Shown here: positions 1-8,172 of the stretch, in pieces
Numbering within the stretch: position 1 is the stretch's first letter
How the letters are laid out: each line of letters opens with the position of its first letter
Assembly: GCA_964472545.1 (NCBI GenBank)
Contig: CAYYNP010000171.1
Span: forward strand, 1-21,571
Origin: CAYYNP01 sp964472545
Lineage (GTDB): Bacteria; Planctomycetota; Planctomycetia; Pirellulales; Thermoguttaceae
Length of the DNA stretch: 21,571 nucleotides
Direction: 5' to 3'
The notes under the pieces: generated by a model
The model's database searches: none
What the model saw: the letters and a program-made list of their open reading frames with translations, nothing else
Told to the model about the DNA's origin: nothing
Program-made: the position numbers and the translations under genes

Positions 1-2
1 GG

Positions 3-509
3 GCCGGCTCGCTGGTCGAGTGTTGGCTGGGGGTGATGGGCGACGCCTCGGACCTGGTGCAGCAGACGATGCTCGAGGCCCATCGGGATTTTGCGCGGTT
101 TCAGGGACAAACGGAGAAGGAGTGGCTGGCCTGGCTGCGGAAGATCCTCACGCACAACGCGGCCGATTTCGTGCGGCGCTATCGCGGCACGGCAAAGCGC
201 CAGGCCCGGCGCGAGGTCCGCTTTCGCGATCCGGCCGACAGCCTCGCGCCCGGTGCACCGGAGCCGGCGGCGCCCGGGGCCACGCCCAGCCAGGAGTTTC
301 TGCAGCTCGACAACGAGTTGCGGGTCACTGCCGCGATGTCGGAACTGGCTCCCGACTACCAAGAGGTGATCGTGCTGCGGAACTTCCAACGGCTGCCCTT
401 TGCCGAGGTGGCCGAGCGGATGGAACGTTCGCGGCCGGCGGTGCAGATGCTCTGGATGCGGGCGATCCGCAAGTTGCAGGAGGCGATGGGGCAGGAGGAG
501 GAAGAGTAG
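3..509 (+). CDS. ECF-type RNA polymerase sigma factor, 5' end cut by window edge
   Basis: This is a group IV (ECF) sigma factor that would direct core RNA polymerase to a dedicated set of promoters. The visible part starts in sigma region 2, with the motif DASDLVQQT followed by LEAHRDFARFQGQTEKEWLAW. Region 4, the -35 recognition helix-turn-helix, begins near MSELAPDYQEVIVLRN and continues through FAEVAERMERSRPAVQMLW to the end. The linker between them is rich in Pro and Ala. The reading frame stays open to the left edge, so the N-terminus is probably missing; a GTG at 33 and an ATG at 36 are possible internal starts only. The stop is TAG at 507-509 and the kinase gene begins 44 bp later on the same strand. 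ECF sigma factors paired with Ser/Thr kinases are common in planctomycetes. No anti-sigma factor is seen. The family call is firm; the regulon is unknown. Confidence 0.88.
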   Translation, partial: AGSLVECWLGVMGDASDLVQQTMLEAHRDFARFQGQTEKEWLAWLRKILTHNAADFVRRYRGTAKRQARREVRFRDPADSLAPGAPEPAAPGATPSQEFLQLDNELRVTAAMSELAPDYQEVIVLRNFQRLPFAEVAERMERSRPAVQMLWMRAIRKLQEAMGQEEEE

Positions 510-553
510 GACTCTCTGCGCCACCAACCGACAGGTGAGCAACCCACCGAACG

Positions 554-2236
554 ATGAACGACCCGCCCGAAGACCAACGAGCCCTGGAACTGCTCGACGA
601 TTTCCTCGTCCGTCTGCAAGCCGGCGAACGGCCGGATCGTGCGGCGCTCTTGCGGCAACATCCCGAGTTGGCCTCGGCACTGGATTGTCTCGAAGCGCTC
701 GAGAACCTGGCCCCGCCGCCGGCTGCCGACGACACCGGCGGCCACGACGAGACGATCGACGGCGCGCTGGCCATGGGCGAACTGCCGCGGCCGTTTGGGC
801 AATATGAACTGCTCGATGAAGTGGGCCGGGGCGGCATGGGCGTGGTCTACAAGGCCCGGCAGGAGGCGCTCGACCGCACCGTGGCGGTGAAGATGATCCT
901 GGCCAGCCATCTCGCCTCGTCGGAGCACGTCCGCCGCTTCCACGTCGAGGCCAAAGCGGCCGCCCGGCTGCAACATTCGAACATCGTCCATATCCACGAA
1001 GTCGGACAACTCCACGGCCATTACTACTTCGCCATGGAGTATATCAAGGGCGAAAGCCTGGCCGAGCGTTTGGCCCGCGGGGCGATGGACATCGATTCGG
1101 CCGTTCGCATCGTGTCGGCGGTGGCTCGGGCAGTCGACCATCTGCACCAGCACAACATCATCCATCGCGATTTGAAGCCGTCGAACATCCTGCTCGACGC
1201 CGACGGTCAGCCCCACGTGACCGATTTCGGGCTGGCGAAGGTCTTCGAGCCGGACAGCGAGACGACGGCCAGCGGAGTGATTGCCGGCACCCCGAGTTAC
1301 ATGGCGCCCGAGCAGGCCGCCGGCCACAATACGGACGTCGGTCCTTCGGCCGACATCTACAGCCTGGGATCGATTCTCTACGAGTTGCTGACCGGGCGTC
1401 CGCCGTTTCGGCAAGACACGCCCCTGGACACGTTGATGGACGTCATCAGCCGCGAGCCGACGTTGCCGCGGCAACTGAACGCAAAGATCCCGCGCGGCCT
1501 GGAATTGATCTGCCTGAGGTGTCTGGCGAAGTCGCCGTCGGAGCGTTACGAATCGGCGGCCGCGTTGGCCGACGACTTGGAGCATTTCGCCCGGGGCGAG
1601 GCCTTGGAAGTTCGTCCGCCGCGAATCGGCCAGCGTCTTTGGCGATGGACCCGGCGCCAACCGGCGTTGGCGCTGCGGCTCGGTGCGCTGGCGGTCTTCT
1701 ACGTGGTCGAGACGGTCAACTATCTCGGCGGCGCGGAGGACGTGAAAGGAGACTGGGGGTATCATTGGCGGATCTCGACGTTGCTGGGCATCTGGGCGGT
1801 CGGCTCGATCGTCTGTCAGCAGTTCCTCGGCAGCCGACGCTGGTCGATCCCGGCGCGGTTCGTTTGGGGCTCGCTCGACTCGTTGTTGCTGTTGGCCGTG
1901 CTGCTGGTTTCCGACGGCGCCGCCAGCCCGCTGATCGTCGGCTATCCGCTGTTGATCGTCGGCTCCGGGCTGTGGTTCCGCGTGCGCTTCGTGTCGCTAA
2001 TGACGGGGCTCTCGCTGCTGTCGTACGGCGTGCTAGTGGTCGATTTCTATGTGTTGCGCCCGGTTGAACTCTGGGGAGGCCCCGAGGGACCGCTGAAGTT
2101 CGATGCCAGCCCCGACCGCCACATTATCTTTGCCGTAGCGATGATCGTGCTGGGATCAGGCGTGGCCTATCTGGTCGATCGTGTGCGGACACTCAGCAGT
2201 TTCTACGGCCACCATAACCCGCCCGGTGGGGGGTAG
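554..2236 (+). CDS. membrane-anchored Ser/Thr protein kinase
   Basis: This is a Hanks-type (PknB-like) protein kinase of 560 residues that transfers ATP gamma-phosphate to Ser/Thr. Residues 1-75 form a helical N-terminal region of the sort often seen before planctomycete kinases. The catalytic domain spans about 84-345. It has the glycine loop GRGGMGVVY (91-99), VAVKM with Lys113, HRDLKPSN with Asp206 and Asn211, DFG at 224-226 and APEQ at 251-254, so every key catalytic residue is present and it should be active. After about residue 370 the protein becomes hydrophobic, with roughly six predicted membrane segments (about 373-390, 406-424, 438-453, 456-473, 478-499 and 523-541). There is no WD40, TPR or PASTA sensor. 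The sigma factor gene ends 44 bp upstream, so the two are probably co-transcribed and may share a signalling pathway. The substrate is unknown. Confidence 0.92.
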   Translation: MNDPPEDQRALELLDDFLVRLQAGERPDRAALLRQHPELASALDCLEALENLAPPPAADDTGGHDETIDGALAMGELPRPFGQYELLDEVGRGGMGVVYKARQEALDRTVAVKMILASHLASSEHVRRFHVEAKAAARLQHSNIVHIHEVGQLHGHYYFAMEYIKGESLAERLARGAMDIDSAVRIVSAVARAVDHLHQHNIIHRDLKPSNILLDADGQPHVTDFGLAKVFEPDSETTASGVIAGTPSYMAPEQAAGHNTDVGPSADIYSLGSILYELLTGRPPFRQDTPLDTLMDVISREPTLPRQLNAKIPRGLELICLRCLAKSPSERYESAAALADDLEHFARGEALEVRPPRIGQRLWRWTRRQPALALRLGALAVFYVVETVNYLGGAEDVKGDWGYHWRISTLLGIWAVGSIVCQQFLGSRRWSIPARFVWGSLDSLLLLAVLLVSDGAASPLIVGYPLLIVGSGLWFRVRFVSLMTGLSLLSYGVLVVDFYVLRPVELWGGPEGPLKFDASPDRHIIFAVAMIVLGSGVAYLVDRVRTLSSFYGHHNPPGGG

Positions 2237-2305
2237 GCTGTGTGGCCGCGCCGCCTGTTCGGCGTCTGCGGAATCGTGCCACACGACTTATGGGGGGCAT
2301 GGCCT

Positions 2306-2321
2306 GGGGGCGGAAGCCCCC
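2306..2321. repeat. GC-rich hairpin with GGAA loop
   Basis: A perfect 6-bp stem (GGGGGC/GCCCCC) closes a GGAA tetraloop, and the flanks add a G-T and a C-G pair. It lies about 70 bp after the kinase stop in the 276-bp gap before the pilin genes. There is no T-run, so it is a weak terminator candidate; it could equally be a palindromic interspersed element. The rest of the 2237-2512 gap shows only short imperfect palindromes near 2400-2440 and no gene or riboswitch that I recognise. Confidence 0.4.
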
Positions 2322-2512
2322 GGCTATTGCTTACGGCGAGTCGCCCGACCATCTCTTATTCGCTGCGGGCCATGGACTTACGCCACTCGGCATGCTTTGA
2401 CTTGCCCCAGGGGTAAGCTACCTTTGCCAGGGGAGTAGATGTGCGCCCCTGCGCGCAAACTCCCAACTGACTCCCTTACGCACTACAAGAACCTCAGGAT
2501 GATCGATCGCCC

Positions 2513-2971
2513 GTGGTGAATCTCGCCGTCCGCCATTCGCAGCTTGTTGCTCGTCGCCAAGGGGGCCACACCCTGTTGGAGGTGGCGATTGCCGGCGCGC
2601 TGATTTCGATCGTGCTGGTGCCGGCGTTGGCGCTGATCCGCGACGGCCTGGGCACTAGCCGCCAACTGCAAACCCGCGAGATCGTCACCAGCTTTTGCAC
2701 CGACAAGCTGGAAGAATACCTGGCCAGGGCAAGCGTGGAGTGGACCAACGGGACGTCTACCGGCGACTTCACCGCCGATGGCCACTCGGAGATACGCTTT
2801 TCGGTAACCTGTTCCGACGACGCGGGCGACGGCGGCATCACCGACCAACTGATGGCTGTGACTGCCACGGTCTGGGACGACACCGACGGCGACGACGCAC
2901 TCGACGCCGACGAGCTGACCGTTGTGCTGGCCGGCAAGATCGCCATGATGCCCAGTTATCAGCCGGAGTGA
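2513..2971 (+). CDS. prepilin-like protein (type II secretion pseudopilin, GspI/GspH-like)
   Basis: This 152-residue protein carries a type III (class III) prepilin signal: a basic leader (about residues 1-18) ending in RRQGG, then HTLLEV and a continuous hydrophobic helix to about residue 42. Prepilin peptidase would cut after Gly18, leaving His at +1 and the conserved Glu at +5 (Glu23). Such proteins are inserted in the inner membrane and form the pseudopilus or pilus tip. The C-terminal half is acidic (DDTDGDDALDADE), possibly a metal-binding loop, but it matches no subtype that I can name with certainty. The start is GTG at 2513 with an AGGA element about 13 bp upstream. The next pilin gene begins 5 bp after the stop, so the two are clearly in one operon. 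Confidence 0.8.
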   Translation: MVNLAVRHSQLVARRQGGHTLLEVAIAGALISIVLVPALALIRDGLGTSRQLQTREIVTSFCTDKLEEYLARASVEWTNGTSTGDFTADGHSEIRFSVTCSDDAGDGGITDQLMAVTATVWDDTDGDDALDADELTVVLAGKIAMMPSYQPE

Positions 2972-2976
2972 CGTTG

Positions 2977-3486
2977 ATGAACCGAAAACGACGCGGAATG
3001 ACACTGCTGGAATTGACCATCGCCTCGACGATGCTCGCCGTGCTGGTGGCCTCCGTTGGATTGACGCTACGGACCGGCCGGGCAGCTTGGGAGGCACATC
3101 ACGACGACGCGCAGCGGATTGCCGCCGCCAACGCCGCGGTGCGGCATATCGTCCGCCGTGCGCGACAGGCAACGGCCGTGACCAATATCAGCGACCCGAG
3201 CGACACCTCGGGCACGCTTTCGCTGCTGATGCCTTCGGGCGAGACGTACGTCTGGGATCACGACGGGGCGACCGACGAACTCAATTTCGGCGTCGGCGCG
3301 GCCGACGGCCTGCTGGCCGAGTACATCACGTCGCTTAGTTTCACGGGCTATGAGGTCGACGGTCAGACGGCCACGACCGTTTTGGGCGACCTGCATTCGA
3401 TCCGGTGTACGATCGGCGTGCAGTTGCCGTTGGAGTCCGGCGGCGACAAGACCGTCAGTTGCCGTGCCTGGTTGCGATCATGGTGA
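2977..3486 (+). CDS. prepilin-like protein (type II secretion pseudopilin, GspJ-like)
   Basis: This 169-residue protein has a very short basic leader, MNRKRRG, followed by MTLLELTIASTMLAVLVASVGL. Cleavage would fall after Gly7, with Met at +1 and Glu12 at the conserved +5 position. After the N-terminal helix (8-45) the protein continues as a mostly beta-rich globular domain. The line RIAAANAAVRHIVRRARQAT resembles the GspJ/PulJ helix that follows the pilin spine, so a GspJ-like minor pseudopilin is the best guess. I chose the ATG at 2977 because the prepilin leader begins there and a GGAG lies in the end of the preceding gene. An in-frame extension upstream would overlap that gene and lacks the signal. 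The stop at 3484-3486 is 4 bp from the PilM-PilN gene. Confidence 0.8.
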   Translation: MNRKRRGMTLLELTIASTMLAVLVASVGLTLRTGRAAWEAHHDDAQRIAAANAAVRHIVRRARQATAVTNISDPSDTSGTLSLLMPSGETYVWDHDGATDELNFGVGAADGLLAEYITSLSFTGYEVDGQTATTVLGDLHSIRCTIGVQLPLESGGDKTVSCRAWLRSW

Positions 3487-3490
3487 GCCG

Positions 3491-5005
3491 ATGAGCGGAA
3501 AGCACAAACAGAAGCGATCGAGTGCCCGCGTGGTAGCCATCGGGATTCGCCGGCTCTGGCTGAATCTGGCGATCCTCGAGCCGCAGAGTGACGGCGAGAC
3601 GGTACACGTCCGCACCCGTACGATCCGCTGGCAAGAGAAGGCCGCGCCGCTGCACTCCGCGGCCGGTGTCAAGGATCTCACCGCGGCGTTGAAGGAGTTG
3701 GTTTCCGAAGAGAAGCTCGCCGGCGCCCGGGTCAACGTGTCGCTCAACGGCGATTTCTGCGTTACCCGAGCCGTGACCGGCAGCACCGATCGTGTGCAAC
3801 GCGAATTGTCCGTATTGGAGCGGCGGAGCGAACTCTACCTGTCGCTGGGCCCCGGGGCCAAGTCGCTGGCCACCAGCCTCCGCTCGATGGATGCCCGCCA
3901 CCAGCACGCGCTGTTGGCCGTGGCCAACGGCCGTACGCTCGACGCACTGTTGGCGGTCGCCGAAGACGTTGGCCTCGACGTGGCGTTGGTCGAGCCGTCG
4001 GCGGTGGCACTGGCCCGTGTGTTGGGATGCATCGGCGGCGACACCGACACGCCGGCGTTGATCATCGGCATCAGCGAAAACAGCATCGAGTTGGGTATAT
4101 CTCACGAAGGCCAACTGCTGCTGGACTATCGGCCCGGCGGGCGCTTAGGCCAGCAGGACGTGGCCAAGATCGTCCGACGCCACTTGGCCCGGCTGCAGCG
4201 CTTCTGCGATCGCTACTACGGCTACGCCCGAGGCCGAATCGAGCGCGTCTTCCTTTGCGGTCCGCAAGAGGCCGTCGATCGGGCCCGAGGCGGCTTTACG
4301 CCGGAGGATCAACTCACGGTCGAGGTCTTCGATCCGGCGGCTATCGACCCGAACTGGAAGCTGGCCGACGCGCGGCCCGATCCGGGGCTCTGCGGCGTGT
4401 TGGGCGCGTGCCTTCCGGCGCTCGCGCCGGAGCAGATGCCCGCCGGCCCGAATCTGCTGGAGCGCATCCGCACGGACGATTCGCCGCTGCTGGCCCGGCG
4501 ACTGGTGCGAACGTTTTGGCCGGTTGCTGCGGCCACGCTGCTGGCCTTTGGGCTCTTTGCGGCCAACTTCTACGAGCAGTCGCGCTGCAATGAGTTGATG
4601 GGCCGCTTGGAAACGCTTGATTCGGAGGCGTCGGAGTTTTGGAACCTGCGGCGCCAGATCTCGGCGGCCGACGCCGAGTCGGCCCAACTCGAAGCGATCG
4701 CTCAACGTATCGACGACCCCCCCTGGCCAAGGGTGCTCTCGACCGTGGCGCAGTGTATGGCCGACGACGTCTGGCTGGAGCGATTCGTGGTGGGGGCCGA
4801 CGGCGCCGTGCGGCTCACCGGCAATAGCTACCGCGAGACCGCGTTCTACGAATTCGTGCGCGACCTGGAGTCGACGCCCGAGCTATCACAGGTGGTGGTC
4901 GAGGGCACCCGGCCGGCGATGGGGCCGCTGGGGCGGATGACCAAGTTTGACGTTCAGTCGGACCTTGCGGGTAAGGCAAACGCGGAAAAGGAGGGGCGTC
5001 CGTGA
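3491..5005 (+). CDS. PilM-PilN fusion (GspL-like) pilus or secretion assembly protein
   Basis: This 504-residue protein appears to join two proteins that are separate in typical type IV pilus operons. Residues about 10-320 resemble the actin-like PilM/GspL cytoplasmic domain. One membrane helix follows (about 338-360, FWPVAAATLLAFGLFAANFY), then a coiled coil and a PilN-type periplasmic domain to about 490 (VLSTVAQCMADDVWLERFVV, then FYEFVRDLESTPELSQVVVEG). In the actin-like half, the phosphate loops that usually read like DIG are AIGIRRLW (16-23) and LIIGISENSIEL (190-201), so the nucleotide-binding Asp residues seem to be lost, as in GspL. The start is ATG 3491, 4 bp after the previous stop; longer in-frame readings would overlap the pilin gene. 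The end overlaps the PilO start by 4 bp (GTGA), indicating translational coupling. It should form an inner-membrane platform with PilO and the PilP-like lipoprotein. Confidence 0.8.
   Translation: MSGKHKQKRSSARVVAIGIRRLWLNLAILEPQSDGETVHVRTRTIRWQEKAAPLHSAAGVKDLTAALKELVSEEKLAGARVNVSLNGDFCVTRAVTGSTDRVQRELSVLERRSELYLSLGPGAKSLATSLRSMDARHQHALLAVANGRTLDALLAVAEDVGLDVALVEPSAVALARVLGCIGGDTDTPALIIGISENSIELGISHEGQLLLDYRPGGRLGQQDVAKIVRRHLARLQRFCDRYYGYARGRIERVFLCGPQEAVDRARGGFTPEDQLTVEVFDPAAIDPNWKLADARPDPGLCGVLGACLPALAPEQMPAGPNLLERIRTDDSPLLARRLVRTFWPVAAATLLAFGLFAANFYEQSRCNELMGRLETLDSEASEFWNLRRQISAADAESAQLEAIAQRIDDPPWPRVLSTVAQCMADDVWLERFVVGADGAVRLTGNSYRETAFYEFVRDLESTPELSQVVVEGTRPAMGPLGRMTKFDVQSDLAGKANAEKEGRP
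4988..5004 (+). promoter_or_regulatory. strong ribosome binding site fixing the GTG start of pilO-like gene
   Basis: AAGGAGG (4988-4994) lies 7 bp before the GTG at 5002. It sits inside the last codons of the PilM-PilN gene, whose stop overlaps this start. It supports the GTG as the true start and implies coupled translation of the two partners. Confidence 0.7.
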
Positions 5006-5634
5006 CGATTAGGCCGTTATTACAGCGCTGCGTGGAGGGTCGGACACGCCTTTGGGCCGTCATAATCCCTATTTTAGGCATAGGCCTTGCCGTAATCCTC
5101 CCCGCCGCCGATAAGAATAGTGAATTGAGGAGACATCAAGCCGAGTGGAAGGCCAAGGTCGCCAAGATCCGGCATGAAGTGGCGGAGTTGGACGATGTCC
5201 GGCGAGCCGCCGAACAGCGACAAGCGAAACTCGACGCCTGGCGATCGCGCGCGGTGTGGGTGGAGAAGGTCCACGCTTTTCGTCAACAGGTCGTCGCCTT
5301 GGCACGCGACTCGGGATGTCAGATTCGGCGGATGAACGTTGGGGCTGCCCAGTCGAAGCCATGGATGGATGGAGACGACCCGCTTGGCCAAACCAAGCGC
5401 AAACGACGCACGAAGAAACCGCCCACGCACGCGATTCAAACCCAATCGATGTCGATGACGGTGTCGGGCGACTTGCAGGGCGTGCGGAAGATGCTCACAC
5501 AACTGGATGCTGCCGAACGAATGATCCACACCAAGAGTTTCACCTTGAACCCCAGCCGCGAAGATCAGGGCGGCGTCGTGCTGGACCTGGAACTGTTACT
5601 GTTTGGTCTGACCGCTGTGAATAAGCCGGGCTAG
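5002..5634 (+). CDS. PilO-like pilus assembly protein
   Basis: This 210-residue bitopic membrane protein has the PilO layout. It has a short cytoplasmic N-terminus, one membrane helix (about 18-36, LWAVIIPILGIGLAVILPA), a charged coiled coil (about 38-78) and a periplasmic domain. The C-terminal part reads SMSMTVSGDLQGVRKMLTQL followed by a beta strand, as in the ferredoxin-like fold of PilO and GspM. PilO pairs with PilN to form the inner-membrane alignment complex that links cytoplasmic and outer-membrane components. A basic, low-complexity insert (QTKRKRRTKKPP, about 130-141) interrupts the periplasmic domain and is unusual. The GTG start is backed by a strong ribosome binding site and overlaps the preceding stop. 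Sequence conservation in this family is low, so the call rests on topology and operon position. Confidence 0.75.
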   Translation: MTIRPLLQRCVEGRTRLWAVIIPILGIGLAVILPAADKNSELRRHQAEWKAKVAKIRHEVAELDDVRRAAEQRQAKLDAWRSRAVWVEKVHAFRQQVVALARDSGCQIRRMNVGAAQSKPWMDGDDPLGQTKRKRRTKKPPTHAIQTQSMSMTVSGDLQGVRKMLTQLDAAERMIHTKSFTLNPSREDQGGVVLDLELLLFGLTAVNKPG

Positions 5635-5670
5635 GAGTCGGACTCCTCGTACGTACGTGTCATTGGAGGA
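5633..5670 (+). promoter_or_regulatory. competing hairpins over the pilO stop and secretin ribosome binding site
   Basis: AGGAGT (5633-5638) pairs with ACTCCT (5642-5647), which covers most of the pilO-like TAG stop. The TCCTC inside the second arm (5644-5648) is also complementary to GAGGA (5666-5670) in the secretin ribosome binding site. The two pairings exclude each other. This is read directly from sequence; regulation is inferred and the helices are short. Confidence 0.3.
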
Positions 5671-5673
5671 CAC

Positions 5674-8121
5674 ATGACCACGGGCCCCCCAGCCGCAACG
5701 CCGAGCAGGGCGGTGCGCGCCGCGTGTTGCGCGGCGTGTCTGGCGTGGTGTATTTGCTGCGCGCCCGGGGGGAACGACTCGGCGTTGCGGGCGCAGATCC
5801 GCCGGCTGCCGCCGGTCGTCGCGCAGCAGCCCGTCTTACAACACCCCCTCTCCGGCCGGCCCGCCTGGTCCTCCCCCGCCGCGCAGCCGCCGGTCTATAC
5901 GGCTCAACGCGACCCGCGGCGGCGTGGAACCCTGCGGCCGACACCGCCGCCGTCGAATCCCGTATCTACCGCACCGGCGGGCGTCGATCCCCAATTGGCC
6001 GAGAAACTCGCCCAGCGCGGCGACCTCACGCTGCGCAAAACGGACTTGCCCGCCGCGTTGTTTACGATCGGCGAGGAATGGGGTGTCAGCGTCGTCGTCG
6101 GGCAGGGCGTCGAGGGGCAAGTCAACGGGGCGTTCCGTGGGGCGCCGCTGCACGAAATCCTCGATTCCATCCTGCTCTGCAACGGATTCGGATATCGCCC
6201 GGTCGGACGCAGCCTGGTAGTAATGCCACTTAAGGATCTGGGCGACCTCAACCCCATGTTCAGCCGAGCCACGGTTACGCTGCAGTATGCCGATCCGACC
6301 GCGATTCTGCCAAGCGTCCGTCTGCTGAGTTCGCCGCACGGGAGGGTGGAGGCCGTGGCGGCGGCCAGGAGCCTGATCGTGCTGGACTTCGCCGATCGCG
6401 TGGAGATGATCCGCCGCTTCGCGGCCGACGTCGACGCGGCTGCCGGCGCCGCAGGAGCGGGGCCGACCGACGAAGTACAGCCGATTCGCGTGCTGCAGAT
6501 CGCGCCGCAGTTCGCCTCTGCCGAGGCACTGCTGCCGTCGGTCGAGACCGTGCTGAGCAAGGAGGGCAAGGCCTCCGCGGCGTTGCCCGACAACCGGTTG
6601 GTGGTGGCCGACTATCAGGCCCATCTCGATCTGGTCCGGCAACTCGTCGCGCAACTCGACGTTCCCCGCCAACAGGTGCGGATCACCGCGTTGATCTACG
6701 ACCTGAGCGTTGCGGACGTCGAGCGGCTAGGGATCAACTGGTATTCGGCGGCCAAGGCTCGTCACAACGCTTCCGACGAGCCCCAAAGCGTGTTCAACAT
6801 CGACAGCCTCATTAGCGTGCCGGTCGGTGCCGACTTACCCAACGGCGTAATGACGTTCATGAACCTCAGCCGGCATTTCGACATTACCGCCGTGGTGCAG
6901 GCTTTGCAGGAAGCCCGCGACTCGCGGCTGTTGGCCAATCCGAACGTGACCGTGTTGGATCACGAAAAGGCTACGGTGACGATCGTCAGCGAGATCCCCT
7001 ATCAGGAGTTGACGCAAACGCAGCAGGGCGGCCAGATCGGTACCACGGCCTTCCGCGAAGCGGGCGTGAAACTCGACGTCACGCCACACATCGCCTCCGA
7101 CGGGACCATCCGCCTCGAGGTCACGCCCGAGTTCAGCGCACTGACCGGCTATACGCCCGGGGCCCAGGCCCAACCGATCATCGACCGCCGCGAAGCAAAG
7201 ACGACGGTTCGCGTTACCAACGGGCAGGTGTTGGTCATTGGCGGTCTAAGGCAGCGGAACGACACGGGCAATTTCAACGGGCTGCCTTACTTGAAGGATA
7301 TCAAGCTGCTGAACATGGGAGCCCTCTTCCGCGGACGCGACACGGAAGTGCGCGAGAGCGAATTGGTCGTGTTCATCATGCCGGAGATCGTCTCCACTTC
7401 GTACGTCGGCACGCCCCGAGACGCGACGGCCTTCCAGTACGGCGAGTGCCTCTTGGACCAGGTCCCCACCGCCACCGGCGGACATCCGCCGCATAGACTC
7501 TTGCCTCACTGTCCTCCCACGCCGATGGGTGGCCCCCGAGTGCTCGGCACGCCGTATCAACCACAGACCTGCCCTGATCCGTCGATGGCCCCGCCAACGG
7601 AGGTTGTCACGCCGGACGCCGTTGCGGCGCCTCCCGCTGCCGAGAATCCGGCCCCTGCGCCGCAATTCGAGCTTGGTCCGCCTCCGCCACTTGACTCGCC
7701 ACCAGTCGCCCCGTCGCCAATTGCGCCGTCTCCACTTGCCGCGCCGCCGGCAGCCCCGCTGCCGGGAGAGTACCCCGCGCCGACGGAATACTACCAGCCA
7801 GCCAACACGGCCGCCGAGGCACCGCGATGGCAGCCGCCGGTGTCCAACTCCCCTCCACCGACCGACTGGGTCGATCCCATGACTCCGATCCCGCGGCCGC
7901 CGATCGGTCATTCTTCCCAGGACAGACATCCGCCGGTCCAACACTCGCCCTATCCGGCCCTACCGGCCCCCCCATACACAAGCAGTCCCTACGATAGCCT
8001 TCCCCCTCAATGGCGGAACAATCCGGTCGAGGCGAATCCGTCGGTCGCCGGGCCGCAACATCGACTGAGTGAGCGCTTTTTCTCGCCACAAACGCCCCCG
8101 CCGACGCACGACTCGCGGTAG
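5674..8121 (+). CDS. secretin, outer-membrane channel (GspD/PilQ family)
   Basis: This 815-residue protein would form the gated outer-membrane ring of a type II secretion or type IV pilus machine. The N-terminus (1-36) is a Cys-rich export signal. An N0/STN-like domain lies at about 117-188 (LTLRKTDLPAALFTIGEEWG), followed by N1/N2-like ring domains (about 200-250 and 270-330). The secretin core runs from about 335 to 573. Core landmarks are SRLLANPNVTVLDHEKATV, EIPYQE, VKLDVTPHIASDG, VLVIGGLRQRNDTG and LVVFIMPEIV. From about 575 to the end the protein is a long Pro/Ala-rich tail with no recognisable domain, far longer than the usual S-domain. GGAGG ends 4 bp before the ATG. The gene follows pilO by 39 bp and is followed by a 259-bp gap holding a hairpin. 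Confidence 0.93.
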   Translation: MTTGPPAATPSRAVRAACCAACLAWCICCAPGGNDSALRAQIRRLPPVVAQQPVLQHPLSGRPAWSSPAAQPPVYTAQRDPRRRGTLRPTPPPSNPVSTAPAGVDPQLAEKLAQRGDLTLRKTDLPAALFTIGEEWGVSVVVGQGVEGQVNGAFRGAPLHEILDSILLCNGFGYRPVGRSLVVMPLKDLGDLNPMFSRATVTLQYADPTAILPSVRLLSSPHGRVEAVAAARSLIVLDFADRVEMIRRFAADVDAAAGAAGAGPTDEVQPIRVLQIAPQFASAEALLPSVETVLSKEGKASAALPDNRLVVADYQAHLDLVRQLVAQLDVPRQQVRITALIYDLSVADVERLGINWYSAAKARHNASDEPQSVFNIDSLISVPVGADLPNGVMTFMNLSRHFDITAVVQALQEARDSRLLANPNVTVLDHEKATVTIVSEIPYQELTQTQQGGQIGTTAFREAGVKLDVTPHIASDGTIRLEVTPEFSALTGYTPGAQAQPIIDRREAKTTVRVTNGQVLVIGGLRQRNDTGNFNGLPYLKDIKLLNMGALFRGRDTEVRESELVVFIMPEIVSTSYVGTPRDATAFQYGECLLDQVPTATGGHPPHRLLPHCPPTPMGGPRVLGTPYQPQTCPDPSMAPPTEVVTPDAVAAPPAAENPAPAPQFELGPPPPLDSPPVAPSPIAPSPLAAPPAAPLPGEYPAPTEYYQPANTAAEAPRWQPPVSNSPPPTDWVDPMTPIPRPPIGHSSQDRHPPVQHSPYPALPAPPYTSSPYDSLPPQWRNNPVEANPSVAGPQHRLSERFFSPQTPPPTHDSR

Positions 8122-8172
8122 AGTTTTCAGGAGAAAGCAGCAGTCTAGTGTTCCGCCGGCATTAGCAAGTGG

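Noticed and set aside
356..1765. 469-residue open frame on the minus strand across the kinase gene
   Set aside because: It is antisense to a kinase with every catalytic motif. Its composition (Arg, Gln and His rich) is that of a GC-rich shadow frame, with no domain.
2380..2440. Possible riboswitch in the leader of the pilin genes
   Set aside because: Short words there recall pieces of a c-di-GMP-I aptamer, but they are in the wrong order and no full set of stems can be drawn.
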